Origin: JABDIY01 sp963803875
GTDB lineage: Bacteria; Actinomycetota; Acidimicrobiia; Acidimicrobiales; SZUA-35
Length of the DNA stretch: 64,000 bases
Direction: 5' to 3'
Assembly (NCBI GenBank): GCA_963803875.1
Contig: CAWDOA010000008.1
Span: 496,001-560,000, forward strand
This document shows, piece by piece, positions 9,212 through 19,891 of this stretch; the first letter of the stretch is position 1, and each line of letters opens with the position of its first letter. A model generated the notes under the pieces. That model ran no database searches, had not been told where the DNA came from, and worked only from the letters and a program-made list of their open reading frames with translations. The translations under genes and the position numbers were made by a program.

Positions 9212-10609
9212 TCAGTCGTTGTCGCCGGCTTCGGACTGTAGCGGCAGAAAGGGCCGAACGGCATCGAGTTCGTTGGGAATAACCTCGAGGTGTTCGGGAC
9301 GTGACATGAGATCCCCTACTCGATCGGGCAGTTCGGCAACCTGCCCGGTCGCCTCTTTGACCGCGTCGGCGAACTTGGCCGCATCGGCGGTTCCCATCAC
9401 GATCAGGGGAACATCGCCCCCACGCCGCAGTTCTCGACCCACCGACAACCCGACCGCGGTGTGAGGATCGATGAGCAGTCGATGCTCGTTGAAGACACGT
9501 CGCATCTCGGCCAGGGTCCCGGAATCGTCCAGTCGGCCGGCATCGAACTCCCTGCGGATCCGCTCCATCCACTTCGGATCCACCACGGCGTGGCCCTCTG
9601 CTCTGAACTGTGCCAGCAACTCCGTCACACCGGCCGAATCACCGTCGCTCACTTCGAACAGCAGACGCTCGAAGTTGCTCGACACCTGAATATCCATGCT
9701 CGGACTCAACGACGGGATCACTTCAGCAGCAGTGAGAGCTCCGGTCTTCACCACCCGGGTGAGAACGTCATTCCGGTTGGATGCGACGATCAACTGATCG
9801 ATGGGCAATCCCATACGTTTGGCGTACCAAGCCGAAAGCACGTTGCCGAAGTTGCCGGTGGGAACGCTGAAACTCACGGGCTGGTCGGGCGCAACCCGGA
9901 GCGCAGCGCTCACGTAATAGGCGGTCTGGGCCATGACTCGGGCCCAGTTGATGCTGTTGACGGCGGCCAGGCCCGCTTGCTGACGGAGCGCTTTGTCGCC
10001 GAATGCGGCTTTCACCAAGTCCTGGCAGTCGTCGAAGGTGCCCCTGACGGCAAGGTTGGTGACGTTGGGGGCATCGACCGTGGTCATCTGCCGACGTTGC
10101 ACCTCGCTCACGCGACCCTCGGGATGAAGGATCACCACATTGATGCGGTCCCGGTTGGCGAGAGCATGGATGGCAGCCGAACCAGTATCACCCGATGTTG
10201 CACCGATCACCGTTACCCGTTGATTCCGTTTGCTCAGTTCATGATCGAGAAGACGACCGAGCAACTGAAGTGCGAAGTCCTTGAACGCCAAAGTGGGACC
10301 CAATGACAGGTCACAAAGCCACTCCCCCGGGTTCAGTTCGATCAGGGGCGCAGTGTCCGGATGGGAAAAGACCGAATAGGTGTCATCGACCATGGAGACG
10401 AACTCGCTTCGGTCGATCGACCCATCCACGAAGGGCCACATGACGGCGGCCGCGATCTCTGCATACGAATCGTCGGGGCGTATCGTCGGATCGAGCGCCG
10501 GGATCTGGGCGGGGACGTAGAGACCACCATCGGAGGCCAGCCCAGCGAGCATCACGTCGCTGAACCCGAGTTCGGGGGCGCGACCCCGAGTTGACCGATA
10601 CGAGATCAC
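9212..10609 (-). CDS. thrC: Threonine synthase
   Basis: PLP enzyme that converts O-phosphohomoserine to threonine. The 465-residue protein is the long form (as in E. coli and yeast): N-terminal YRSTRGRAPELGFSD, PLP-lysine segment GPTLAFKDFALQ, GATSGDTGSAAI, HPEGRVSEVQRRQM and SVPTGNFGNVLSA. It is intact, unlike hom just upstream. The gap from the hom stop to its start is 7 bases, so an operon is expected. Homoserine kinase (thrB), often next in actinobacteria, is absent; rho follows after 82 bases. Confidence 0.96.
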   Translation of the reverse strand: MISYRSTRGRAPELGFSDVMLAGLASDGGLYVPAQIPALDPTIRPDDSYAEIAAAVMWPFVDGSIDRSEFVSMVDDTYSVFSHPDTAPLIELNPGEWLCDLSLGPTLAFKDFALQLLGRLLDHELSKRNQRVTVIGATSGDTGSAAIHALANRDRINVVILHPEGRVSEVQRRQMTTVDAPNVTNLAVRGTFDDCQDLVKAAFGDKALRQQAGLAAVNSINWARVMAQTAYYVSAALRVAPDQPVSFSVPTGNFGNVLSAWYAKRMGLPIDQLIVASNRNDVLTRVVKTGALTAAEVIPSLSPSMDIQVSSNFERLLFEVSDGDSAGVTELLAQFRAEGHAVVDPKWMERIRREFDAGRLDDSGTLAEMRRVFNEHRLLIDPHTAVGLSVGRELRRGGDVPLIVMGTADAAKFADAVKEATGQVAELPDRVGDLMSRPEHLEVIPNELDAVRPFLPLQSEAGDND

Positions 10610-10616
10610 AACCGCT

Positions 10617-11895
10617 TTACTCCCCTAGGACTCGAAGGACGCTGTCGGTGGCCTTGACCACGTCGAGCTGATCGAATGCAGCGAGGGTTCGTCGAAGCTG
10701 GCGTTCGGGGGCTACGTGGGTGATGAATATCAAGCGCGCGGTGCCCACTTCCTCCCCGGCGATGTCGTGCTGTTCCATCACGCGAATCGAGACTCCATTC
10801 TCGCCCAGGGCGCCGGCGACCTGGGCGAGCACTCCCGGCTCGTCTGCCACGAGCAGGTTCACGCAAAATGCACTGGGAAGATCGTCGATCGGTTTGATTG
10901 GAAGCCGCTCGGCCAGAGGCATCGGGCGATGGCCTCCGAGCTTCAGTGCTGCGGCAGCTTCCAGCACGTCGCCGAGCACTGCGGAGGCGGTTGGAGCACC
11001 GCCGGCCCCTCGGCCATAGAACATCAGTTCACCGGCGGCTGCACCTTCCACGAACACGGCGTTGAAGCTGTCGCGGACGCTGGCCAACGGGTGGCTGTTG
11101 GGCACCATGGCCGGATGCACGCGCACACCGACCGATCGTTTGTCATCGCCGTCGGAATCGAACTGTTCGGCGATTGCCAGCAACTTGATCTGGTAGCCGA
11201 GACGACTGGCAAAATCGATGTCGGAGCTGGTGACCGCGCTGATGCCTTCATGGAACACGTCGCCGGCAACAACGTTTGCGTTGAAGGCGATGGAGGCCAT
11301 GATCGCTGCCTTGGCACCGGCGTCGAACCCTTCGACATCAGCGGTGGGATCCCGTTCGGCGTAGCCCAATCGCTGAGCCTCCGACAGCGCCTCTCCGTAC
11401 GCTGCGCCTTCCTCGGTCATCTTGGTGAGGATGTAGTTCGTCGTGCCGTTCACAATTCCGGCGATTCGAAGGATCTTTTCGCCCCCGAGACTGGCTCGCA
11501 GAGCACGAACGATCGGAATGGCGCCCGCCACAGCGGCCTCGAATTGCAGATCGACCCCGGCGTCCTCCGCTATGGCCAGAAGCTCGGCACCACAGTTTGC
11601 TATGAGCTCCTTGTTGGCGGTAACGACGGGCTTGCCGGCTTTGAGCGCTGCCAGCAATCAGTGACCGGGCCGGCTCGATGCCGCCGATCACCTCGACCAC
11701 GATGTCGACATCGGAGCGGGCGACGACCGCCTCGGCGTCGGTCGTGAGCAGCGAGGTGTCGATGCCGGCCGATCGAGACTTCGTGGTGCTGCGGACCGCA
11801 ACTTGTCGAATCTCGAGCCCGGGTTGATGGCTGATGAGATCGACGAGTGCTCCGCCGACTGTTCCGCATCCGAGTAATCCGATTCCGAGGGTCAC
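10617..11895 (-). CDS. hom: Homoserine dehydrogenase with ACT domain, one frameshift
   Basis: Reduces aspartate semialdehyde to homoserine, the branch point for threonine and methionine. The first frame from 11895 gives the Rossmann start GIGLLGCGTVGGALVDL and VDIVVEVIGGIEPARSLI; a second frame continues LAALKAGKPVVTANKELIA through the catalytic domain to a C-terminal ACT domain (NLLVADEPGVLAQVAGALG). The join needs removal of one base near 11655. Together they form a complete protein of about 425 residues. The gene is normally essential for prototrophy, so the break is probably an error in the sequence. ACT suggests threonine feedback. Confidence 0.92.
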
Positions 11896-12031
11896 CTGGC
11901 CAGCCTATTCGGGTGGTGCCGGAGCGCACGCCGATTTCGCCGGAGGCGAGGCAGGTTAGGCCGCCGCTCGATCGGGTCGCTACGAGCCTTCTCTCAGCCG
12001 AGATCGGCGCTGGGCGCAGCCGAATCGGCGC

Positions 12032-13780
12032 TCAGCTCGCAATGCCTGGCAGCGTGTCGGTGACGATGATGAACTCGGGAGACTCGCTGAAGCCGATCAT
12101 CACCTCTCCCCTGGTGTTGGACCCGGTATCGAGGCGATCCAGCCAGAACGACCGCCCGGCGTCGTCGGGAAGCCGGCCGAGCACGTTGAGGTACACCAGA
12201 TCGACGAAGCCGGCGTTGTCGAGTTCGCCGTAGGTCGCCACGAATTCGGCCGACCCCGCGAACTCTTGGCTCAGGACCCCGAGATCGGCACCACCAACGA
12301 ACTGTTCCAGCCAGAAGTCAAGCCCGCCTTGATCGGCCGATCGGTCGAAGTAGGCACGATAGAGCCGCTCGATCTGGTGGGCCAGAGGCGCGTTGGCCGC
12401 GGCGGTGGTTCCCGTGCGATTCCTGAATTCCTCTCCCTCGGAGAACCCGGTCATCACCGACCCGCGGGTGGCACCGGCTTGCAGCCGGCTGATCCAGAAT
12501 GACCTGCCGGCCGCGTCGGGGTCGCGGCCCAGCACGTTGTTGTAGACCAGGTCCACGAATTGTCCGTCGTCGAGTGCCCCATAGGTGTTCTGGAACTCGG
12601 TCGAAGCCGCGAACTCGGCCGATACCGCATCGAGCGATGCCCCTGTGGCCCGGACGACCTTCCAAGCAGAGAATCCCGCTCTGTCGGGTTGACGATCGAA
12701 GTAGGCCAAATAGAGGCGCCGGATCTGATCGCCGAGTTGGGGACCTTGCAGGGTCTCGCTGGCGACGATCGGGATCTCGGGACCGCTGAGGTCGACAATC
12801 TCCAGGATTCCGTTGGTGGCCCCGGGGCGAGAGGTCAACACGAAACGGCCGGTGATCGACGCGTCGCGAGGATCGCCGACTGCGGCGGAGGTCCGGGGTT
12901 GCAGATAGTGCAATTCGCCGGAGGTCTTCCACCGGTAGAACTCGTCCTGACTCTGGAACACAACTGCTGTTCCGTTGCCGGAGATGGCCACGCCGTCGAG
13001 CTCGGAGTCACTTGGCGCCGGGAACTCCACTTCGGTTCGTGCGGTGGTCGTTGTGGCGCCGATTCTGAATCGAACGGGAGCCCCATCGCCTCCTGCCACC
13101 TGTAGATCGCCGGCTCGGCTCAGCCCGGTGAGGGTGGTGAGCACACTGAAGCTGGGGCTGCCGGTCGCCGTGTCAACGGTCCGAATACCACTGCCGGATC
13201 GGAAATACACCTTCTGACCGTTCGCGGTGACGAACACGTCGCGGTCGGAACGATCGGGGCTCTGGGTCACCGTGGCACCGAACTGACGGACTCGTTCGGC
13301 TGTCCAGACCCGCATCGTTCCACTCGATCCGGACGTGCGTTCGGTGTAGGCGACGACGGTCACCGTTCTGATCGAGGGCCATGTCGGTGATCAGTCCCCC
13401 CGACCATGGCAGGCGCGAGACTCTCACCGGTCGCCCGATCCCAGCGGTAGGGCTGGCCCATGCTCGTATAGAGAGCTACGCCCGCCGCTGTCGGACACTG
13501 CGAACGGGCGAGCGGTCTCATCGCCCAGGACAACGGTTTGATTTCGTACCGAGTCGTACAGCCCGATACCGGCGCCGGGACGGTCGAAGATCACGAACTG
13601 GCCGTTGGCGGACAAATCCATTCGACCCCCGTCCACATCGGCGGCGAGCCCGACAAACGTGGTGGTGATCCGAATGCGTGACGATGCGAGTGAATCGACA
13701 GGTGCGGTCGCGGCCTGGGCTGGAACTGCGAATCCCAGCAGACCGGCGACGACGACAACAGCAAGAACCACACGACGCAC
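12032..13780 (-). CDS. Exported DUF4214 repeat protein, several frameshifts
   Basis: A secreted protein of unknown role. The start shows a classical signal peptide (MRRVVLAVVVVAGLLGFA then PAQA). The middle resembles WD/TolB-like propeller strands (VAISGNGTAVVFQSQDE). The C-terminal 200 residues hold two DUF4214 repeats, each with the pattern LYxAYFDR and FVDLVYxNVLGR..AGRSFW. DUF4214 occurs in bacterial surface and extracellular proteins. Frame changes near 13482 (an extra G in a GGG run), 13430 and 13370 must be corrected to join signal peptide and body. No partner gene is apparent; lysA lies upstream, 58 bp away. Confidence 0.8.
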
Positions 13781-13837
13781 CCACTCATCGTCTCACACCG
13801 TTGGCGGGAAGTTTGTGAGGGGGTGGTCGGACCGGCG

Positions 13838-15111
13838 TCAGCCCAGATCGGTGAGGAGAAGATCGGCGTACCGTTCCCTGCGCACTACCTGACGGGCGTC
13901 ACCGTTCGAACAGAACACGACCGGCGGTCGGAGAACCTTGTTGTAGTTGCTGCCCATGCTGTGTCCGTAGGCGCCTGTGACCGGCGTGGCCAGTACATCC
14001 CCGACCACAGTGTCGGCCGGAAGATTCGCTTCTCGCACGAGAATGTCACCACTCTCGCAGTGTTTGCCGACGATCCGGGCGCGTCAACGGTCGTTCAGCC
14101 CGCGACGCACGAGGTAGGAAGGTCTCGTACCCGCTGCCGTACAGCACAGGCCGAGGGTTGTCACTCATCCCGCCGTCGACCGCGATGTAGGTGCGAATGC
14201 CCTCCAGGTGTTTGATGGTCCCCACGGTGTAGGCGGTGATCGCAGCTCCCGCGGCGATCGACCGACCGGGCTCGATGCCCAGCTTCGGCAGTTATCCCCG
14301 CAGCAGCGGCACGCTCTTTGAGGATCTTGCCCCACTGGCTGATCGTCGGCGCCTCTTCGCCGTCGACGTAGGGCACTCCCAACCCCCCGCCGATGACCAG
14401 TTCCGGCAGCTCGAGAGGTTCGGCGAACTCGGCGAGCACGTCGAGGGACCGGGCGAAGCTCTCCACGACGAAGACCTGCGATCCGATGTGGGCGTGAATG
14501 CCGATCAGATTCACGGTGTCGGACACCCCGGGCCCGGGCGACGGCTTGGCGGCTAGACCCGAGTACTCACGGTGAACCCGAATTTGCTGTCGTCCTGCCC
14601 GGTGGTGATGAACTCATGGGTGTGGGCCTCCACCCCCGGGGTCACTCTCAGCAGGATGTTTGGAGCGGTGTCGAGATCGAGCGCAGTCGATACGATCGAG
14701 TTCGTCGAAGCTGTCGACCACGATTCGGCCGACCCCGGCCTCGATAGCGGAACGCAGTTCCTGCCCGGCTCTTGTTATTGCCGTGAAACACCAAGTCTGC
14801 GGCCGGAACTGCCAGCGCTCAACGCCACATGTAATTCGCCACCGGTGGCCACGTCGAGCGACATGCCCTCCTCGTGGGCCAGCTTGGCCATCGCCATACA
14901 GAGGAATGCCTTCGTGGCGTAGGTAGCCCGCCGGCCGAACAGGGAAACCGCCTCGCGGCAACGACGGCGAAGGTGTTCCTCGTCGTAGATGAAGACCGGC
15001 GTTCCGAACTCGCTCGCAAGCGTCGAGAACGTCACAGCCTCCGATCACGAGCGAACCGGATTCGCCGAGTTCAGACGTGTCGGGGAGCAGGCCCCAGGGC
15101 AACGGTTTCAC
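13838..15111 (-). CDS. lysA: Diaminopimelate decarboxylase, many frameshifts
   Basis: PLP enzyme for the last step of lysine synthesis. Pieces in successive frames carry all family motifs in order: GTPVFIYDEEHL, PLP lysine in ATYATKAFLC, FHGNNKS, VDSFDELDRI, HAHIGSQV, GGGLGVPY, IEPGRSIA, the catalytic CESGDIL and YNKVLRPPVVF. I count about seven frame changes (near 15045, 14785, 14762, 14685, 14560, 14280 and 14090), more than any other gene here. Because every motif survives, I read this as poor sequence rather than a decayed gene. The GTG start at 15111 is preceded by a G-run and lies 37 bases after the argS stop. Confidence 0.88.
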
Positions 15112-15148
15112 CCCCGCATGTTACGAGCGTCTGCGACCGAGATGCTCG

Positions 15149-16756
15149 TTACATCTGCTCCGGAGCTTCGACACCGAGAAGATCGAGACCGACCCGCAAG
15201 GCCGACACGGCTGGCATCGACCAACCAAAGACGGGCCTGTTGGAGCTGTGGGTCTACGTCGCTGCGAAGCACGGGGCAGTGCGAATAGAAGCTGTGAAAC
15301 GCCGCAGCCAATTCTCTGAACCCAGGTGGTCACTCGGTGGGGTGCTCGATCGCGGGCGGCAGCGAGCAGGACCTCTTCGAGTTCGAGCAGATGACGCAAC
15401 ACGGCCAGTTCGTTGGGGTCGACAAGGCCGCTGAGATCCACCGATTCAATAGGGGCCCGTTCGATGCCACGCTTCTCGGCTTCTCTGCCGATGGCATGGA
15501 TTCGGGCGTGGGCGTACTGCACGTAGTACACCGGGTTTTCGCTGGCTTGGGCTTTCCACACATCGATGTCGATGGTCTGAGTGGTATCGATGCTCTGGAG
15601 CAGATAGGCGAAGCGGGTGACGTCGGGACCGAGTTCGTCGATGAGTTCGTCTACCGCGATCATCGTTCCGAAGCGTTTGCTGAGCTTCACCTCTTCGCCG
15701 CTGCGTACCAGCTTCACATTCTGCCCGATGATCGCCTCGTAGTCGTTGGGCTCGTGGCCCATGAAGACCAGTGCGGCCCGCATCCGGGGCACGTAGCCGT
15801 GGTGGTCTGCGCCCAAGATGTCTATGACGACGTCACCTCGATTGTACTTGTCATGGTGATAGGCGATGTCGGGTAGAAGGTAGGTGTACTCGCCGTTGGC
15901 TTTGATCAACACCCGGTCCTTATCATCGCCATATTCGGATGTGGCCAGCCAGGTGGCACCGTCCTTGTCGTAGACATGACCGCTCGAACGCAAACGCTCG
16001 AGCGCAGCCTCGACCGCACCGCTCTCCACGAGCGCGTTCTCGCTACTCCACGTATCGAAGCGCACGTGCATGGAGGCGAGCGACTCTCGCACCTCCCGAA
16101 GCGCGCGCTCGATCCCCCACTCGACAGGATCGGCGTCGTCGGGCATTTCCCCGGCCCACTCGATGACGTAGCCACCCTGGTAGCCGCCGTCGGGAAGGTC
16201 ATTCCCCCCTTTTCGGGCCGACAGGCTCTGACCGAACAGCGTTGTCTGCGTGCCCCGATCGTTGATGTAGAACTCGCGATGAGGCACATACCCGCACCGC
16301 TGCAGAATGCGGGCGAGACTGTCGCCGAAGGCGCCCCACCGACCACCACCGGCGTGGAGCGGACCGGTGGGATTGGAACTCACGAATTCGAGATTGATCT
16401 CGATGCCGGCGCCGATCTCGGGTCGGGCGTAGCCATCGGTGCCCTTTTCGACGACCTCTCGTAGCTCGTCATGAAGCCACGTGGGTGCCAACACGAAATT
16501 GATGAAACCCGGCCCGGCGATATCGAGCCGTTCGACATGGGGAATGTTGCGCTCGATTGAGTTCGGCCAGCAGTTCCTCACCCAACTGACGGGGGTTCTT
16601 CTTGGCCAGTTTTGCGCAGACCAACGCCGCGTTCGTGCTCCAGTCGCCGTGATCGAGATTGGCGGGCCGCTCGACCGCGACCGAGGGGGGTACCGGGTCA
16701 ACACCCAACGCATGTAGCGCCTCGTGTACTGCGTCGACGATCGTGGAACGAACCAT
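15149..16756 (-). CDS. argS: Arginyl-tRNA synthetase, three frameshifts
   Basis: Class I enzyme that charges tRNA-Arg. ATG 16756 begins MVRSTIVDAVHEAL (N-terminal Add-1 domain), followed in other frames by the HIGH-type motif NPTGPLHAGGGR, the KMSKS-type VKLSKRFGT, and the anticodon-binding C-terminus AAAFHSFYSHCPVL ending LGVEAPEQM. Frame changes near 16555, 15318 and 15220 must be repaired. The complete length of about 535 residues is normal. The gene is essential, so the breaks are almost surely sequence errors. A tRNA-Arg gene lies just upstream on the same strand, and lysA follows closely as in other actinobacteria. Confidence 0.93.
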
Positions 16757-16820
16757 AGGTAGCCGGTCAACTGTAGGCGGTGGCTGTTGAGCAACCGACA
16801 GCAATAACAGACGTGTGTGG

Positions 16821-16892
16821 CGCCCTCGGGAGGATTCGAACCTCCGCACACGGCTCCGGAGGCCGATGCTCTATCCCCTGAGCTACGAGGGC
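16821..16892 (-). tRNA. tRNA-Arg (anticodon CCG)
   Basis: Cloverleaf on the minus strand: 7-bp acceptor stem GCCCTCG/CGAGGGC, D arm GCTC...GAGC, anticodon stem-loop with loop CTCCGGA giving anticodon CCG, and T arm GGAGG-TTCGAAT-CCTCC. The discriminator base is G and no CCA is encoded. Only the outermost anticodon-stem pair is mismatched. It lies 64 bases upstream of argS, whose product would charge it. Confidence 0.95.
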
Positions 16893-16917
16893 AGGATCGA
16901 TAGATCGTAGCAGTGCA

Positions 16918-18389
16918 TCATCCCCACGATGCCTCCACCTCGTCGACCAAGTCGAACACGTCGGTTGTACCTCCGACCAGAACCGTGCCGCTGCGTGCCA
17001 GCACCGATCCGACGGTTGCCGGCATGAGGTCTGAACCATCGAAACGGAAGGGGTCGGCGGAAACGAGGATTGCGGCCAGATCGCGGTCTATTTGGTCGCT
17101 GTAGAGGCCGGTGTCGTGAAGCCGGTGCGCGCTCAAGTAGCCACCCCGCCGGGCCAATATGCGAGCTTCGGCGTAGTCGGGTGCTGCGATGTACGCCATC
17201 AGCGACAGGGTCGCTTGGTCGTCGCTCAACGCGGCCGGCGAAATTGCCGTGCACCGAGAACCACCCGCCCGAAATCGTTGGTGACTGTTGGCAGGTAGAA
17301 GGCGTTGATGTCGCGTCGAGCTCCGACATCGGCCCCGGCGTCGCGATAGGTGCCCACAACGTTGCTGGCCTGTCGGTGGAGAACGCATTCCCCGTTCAGA
17401 TGGTCGATGGCAGCGTCGATCCAGCTCGTCGATGAGATCGCACTTCGGCCGCCGTTGACATTTCCCGGTTCGAACCACGTCGACGTGACCCGTTCGATCA
17501 CCGCTACAACCTTGGGGTCGTTGAAGGGGACCTCGTTCCTCACCCATCGGTCATAGAAGTCAGGCCCTTCGAACCGGAGCATGTAGTCCTCGATCCAATC
17601 GCTCAACGGCCAACCTGAAGAGGCGCCGGACCCCAGGCCCACACACCACGGAATCAGCCCATCGGATCGAATCTGGTCCACGAGTGCTTCGAGTTCGTCG
17701 AAGGTTGCCGGCGGCGTATACCCGTTTTCGGAGAACACCTGCGGGCTGTACCAGACCAGGCTCTTGACGCTCCCCGCCTGGGGCACGGCGAACAATCTCT
17801 CTTCCACGGTGGCCAATCGGCGCCAGAAGCTGTCGTAGCCGGCTTCGACCTGAGCCTGAATGATTTGTGGAAGCGGGATCAGCAGCCCTCGTTGCGCGAG
17901 GCTGGTGATCTGACTCGGCTGCTCGAGGATCGCCACGTCGGGAGGTGTCCCGCTACCGATAAGTTCGTCGAGCAGCAGATCGACGTCGGCTGCGCCGATG
18001 TAGTCCACCTTGGTGCCCGTGGCGTTGGTGAACGCGGTGAGAGCGAATTGGATGCTCTCGGCCGAGCTGCCCGTCTCGGGGCCGAGCATCGTGACCATCC
18101 CACCCTGTTCGGGATCGAGTTGTGACAGCGCCCCCAGCTCGGGATCGAAACCTGGTGCGATGAATGCGGGAATCCGGTTTCGGAGTGTCGGTTCGTCCTC
18201 GCCGATGCGATCGGTGGCGCCGCTGTCCAGGACGACCGTGCCCGAACCGAAGATCTGCTCACCGTCCAGGGGCCCACCTCGCTGAATGGTCGGGTCGTAG
18301 ACGGCGACATCGGTCGAACAAGCCGCCAGCGCAAGACCGACCAAGACGGTCGCGTGGAGAACTCGCCAAGCCGAGCGGGCTGGTCTCAC
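16918..18389 (-). CDS. Extracellular solute-binding lipoprotein, one frameshift
   Basis: Periplasmic-binding-protein fold (family 1, sugar type). The N-terminus has a lipobox (LVGLALAAC), then an acidic linker, and the body carries PPDVAILEQPSQITSLAQRG, LFAVPQAGSVKSLVWYSPQVF and PPATFDELEALVDQIRSDG, all typical of carbohydrate ABC binding proteins. A frame change near 17255 joins the last part (LSLMAYIAAPDYAEARILA). No permease or ATPase gene is nearby. Its GTG start overlaps the stop of the MscS channel gene by four bases, so it is translated with the channel and the sensor. Binding of a small solute for sensing rather than uptake is an inference. Confidence 0.82.
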
Positions 18390-19891
18390 TCCCGTAGCCC
18401 GTCGTGGGTCAGATCGATTGATCCGGATCGGACCACTGCAGCCCGGCGGGCCAAGACGATGGCCTGGATCTCCTCGGCGAATCCCATGTTCGACTGGGCG
18501 ATCGAGTCGGCGGCTCGGCCGCTGACAACCACTGCTTCGACGTCGGTCAATGCCCGGATCGTCAGAAGATTTGTTCGAGAGCCCAACATGCCCTGTTCAC
18601 CGAAGACATCTCCTTCAGTGAGCGTTATCACCTCGGTTTCGCGACTGAGACCGACGGCGGTGCCACTGAGGATGAGCCCCAACCCGCGGCTGCCCCCGCC
18701 TTCCACCTGAAGTATCTCACCGGCCGCGAACGAGAGAAGGTGGTTGTCGGCGGAACGCCCACCGGCTTGTTGGCTTTGTGTCGCCGATCGATGGAGTTGG
18801 TCGGCCACCTTTTCGTTGATTGCCCCGGCGGACAACCCGCGGACGCGTCGCTGCACCATTTCGGGCGTTTCCAGCTGAGGTAGCTCGCCGCCGTCGTAGT
18901 GGTGCACGGTCCGAATCGGGAACGGAATCGTGATGCCGTGGCGTTTGGCGGCATACCAGATCCTGGTCATGAAGTGATCCCGAACCTTGGGCATGACGTC
19001 GTAGTTCACAACTCCGAGCCATACCTCGTAGCGAACGAAGAAGTCGTCGTATCCCACACAGCGGATGTCGACCGGTGAACCAACCAGATCGGGGGTTCCA
19101 TTCACCACCTCGGTGAGCATCGCCTTCACCGCATTCGGCGGATCGTCGTAGCTGAATCCGAGCGTGATCGGCTCGATGTGTTCAATCTCGGGCCGAGAGT
19201 TGTTGATGATGACCTGGTTCCCGAACACGATGTTCGGCACCACGATCAGATCCCTCTGACGGTTGCGGAGACGCACGGTCCGCCAGTTGATGTCGGTGAC
19301 TTTGCCCTCGATTCCGTCGAGTTCGATCCAGTCGCCCACCGCGAACGGCTTCTCGCTGAGAATCGCCATACCGCCGATCAGACTCGCCAGGGTGTCTTGT
19401 AGGGCCAGCCCGATCACGATCCCGCCAACACCGAGGGCGGCGAAGGTACCCGTGATGCTGAGGCCCCAGACGTTGGACAGGACGAACAGTGTTCCGATGC
19501 CGAGCAGAACAAATCGGACGATGTCGATCAACAGTCGAGGCGCCCGCCCTCTCCACGATTCCGACGAAGCCTGGGAGGTGATCAGCCCGCGGATGATCGA
19601 GAGCAGGATTGCCAGGCCAACGACCGAGATGATCGTGGCGGACACCTGGAACACGGTGTTCGGTTCATCGACGTCGTTGTTGATCCCGGCAACGCGCTGG
19701 AGGAACAGCACAACCACCAGCAAGGGAACGAATACGTTGCGAAGCAACCGCACCGGAGCTGCGAGTTGGCTCTTACGGCGCTCGAAACGCGCCAGAAGTT
19801 CTCCGAGCACGAACACGGCGACGGGAAACCCCACCACCAGCGCAGCCCCCCACTGAAACCAGCTTTCGGACAATATGGTGCGCCCGAGCAT
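18386..19891 (-). CDS. MscS-type channel with C-terminal cyclic-nucleotide-binding-like domain
   Basis: A 501-residue membrane protein. Four hydrophobic segments lead to the MscS pore helix (ITGTFAALGVGGIVIGLALQ), the beta domain (GDWIELDGIEGKVTDINWRT) and an alpha/beta domain, then a linker and a cNMP-binding fold (LSFAAGEILQVEGG, LTEGDVFGEQGMLG). This is the layout of bacterial cyclic-nucleotide-gated MscS channels. In the phosphate cassette the usual arginine before TVRA appears as asparagine (SRTNLLTIRAL), so nucleotide binding is uncertain. ATG 19891 shares a base with the upstream stop (TGATG), and its own stop overlaps the lipoprotein start. The operon suggests direct functional linkage with the sensor. 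Confidence 0.88.
   Translation of the reverse strand: MLGRTILSESWFQWGAALVVGFPVAVFVLGELLARFERRKSQLAAPVRLLRNVFVPLLVVVLFLQRVAGINNDVDEPNTVFQVSATIISVVGLAILLSIIRGLITSQASSESWRGRAPRLLIDIVRFVLLGIGTLFVLSNVWGLSITGTFAALGVGGIVIGLALQDTLASLIGGMAILSEKPFAVGDWIELDGIEGKVTDINWRTVRLRNRQRDLIVVPNIVFGNQVIINNSRPEIEHIEPITLGFSYDDPPNAVKAMLTEVVNGTPDLVGSPVDIRCVGYDDFFVRYEVWLGVVNYDVMPKVRDHFMTRIWYAAKRHGITIPFPIRTVHHYDGGELPQLETPEMVQRRVRGLSAGAINEKVADQLHRSATQSQQAGGRSADNHLLSFAAGEILQVEGGGSRGLGLILSGTAVGLSRETEVITLTEGDVFGEQGMLGSRTNLLTIRALTDVEAVVVSGRAADSIAQSNMGFAEEIQAIVLARRAAVVRSGSIDLTHDGLRE

Noticed and set aside
16765..16820. A terminator after the tRNA-Arg gene
   Set aside because: I see no stable GC hairpin followed by a T-run; the transcript may continue into argS.
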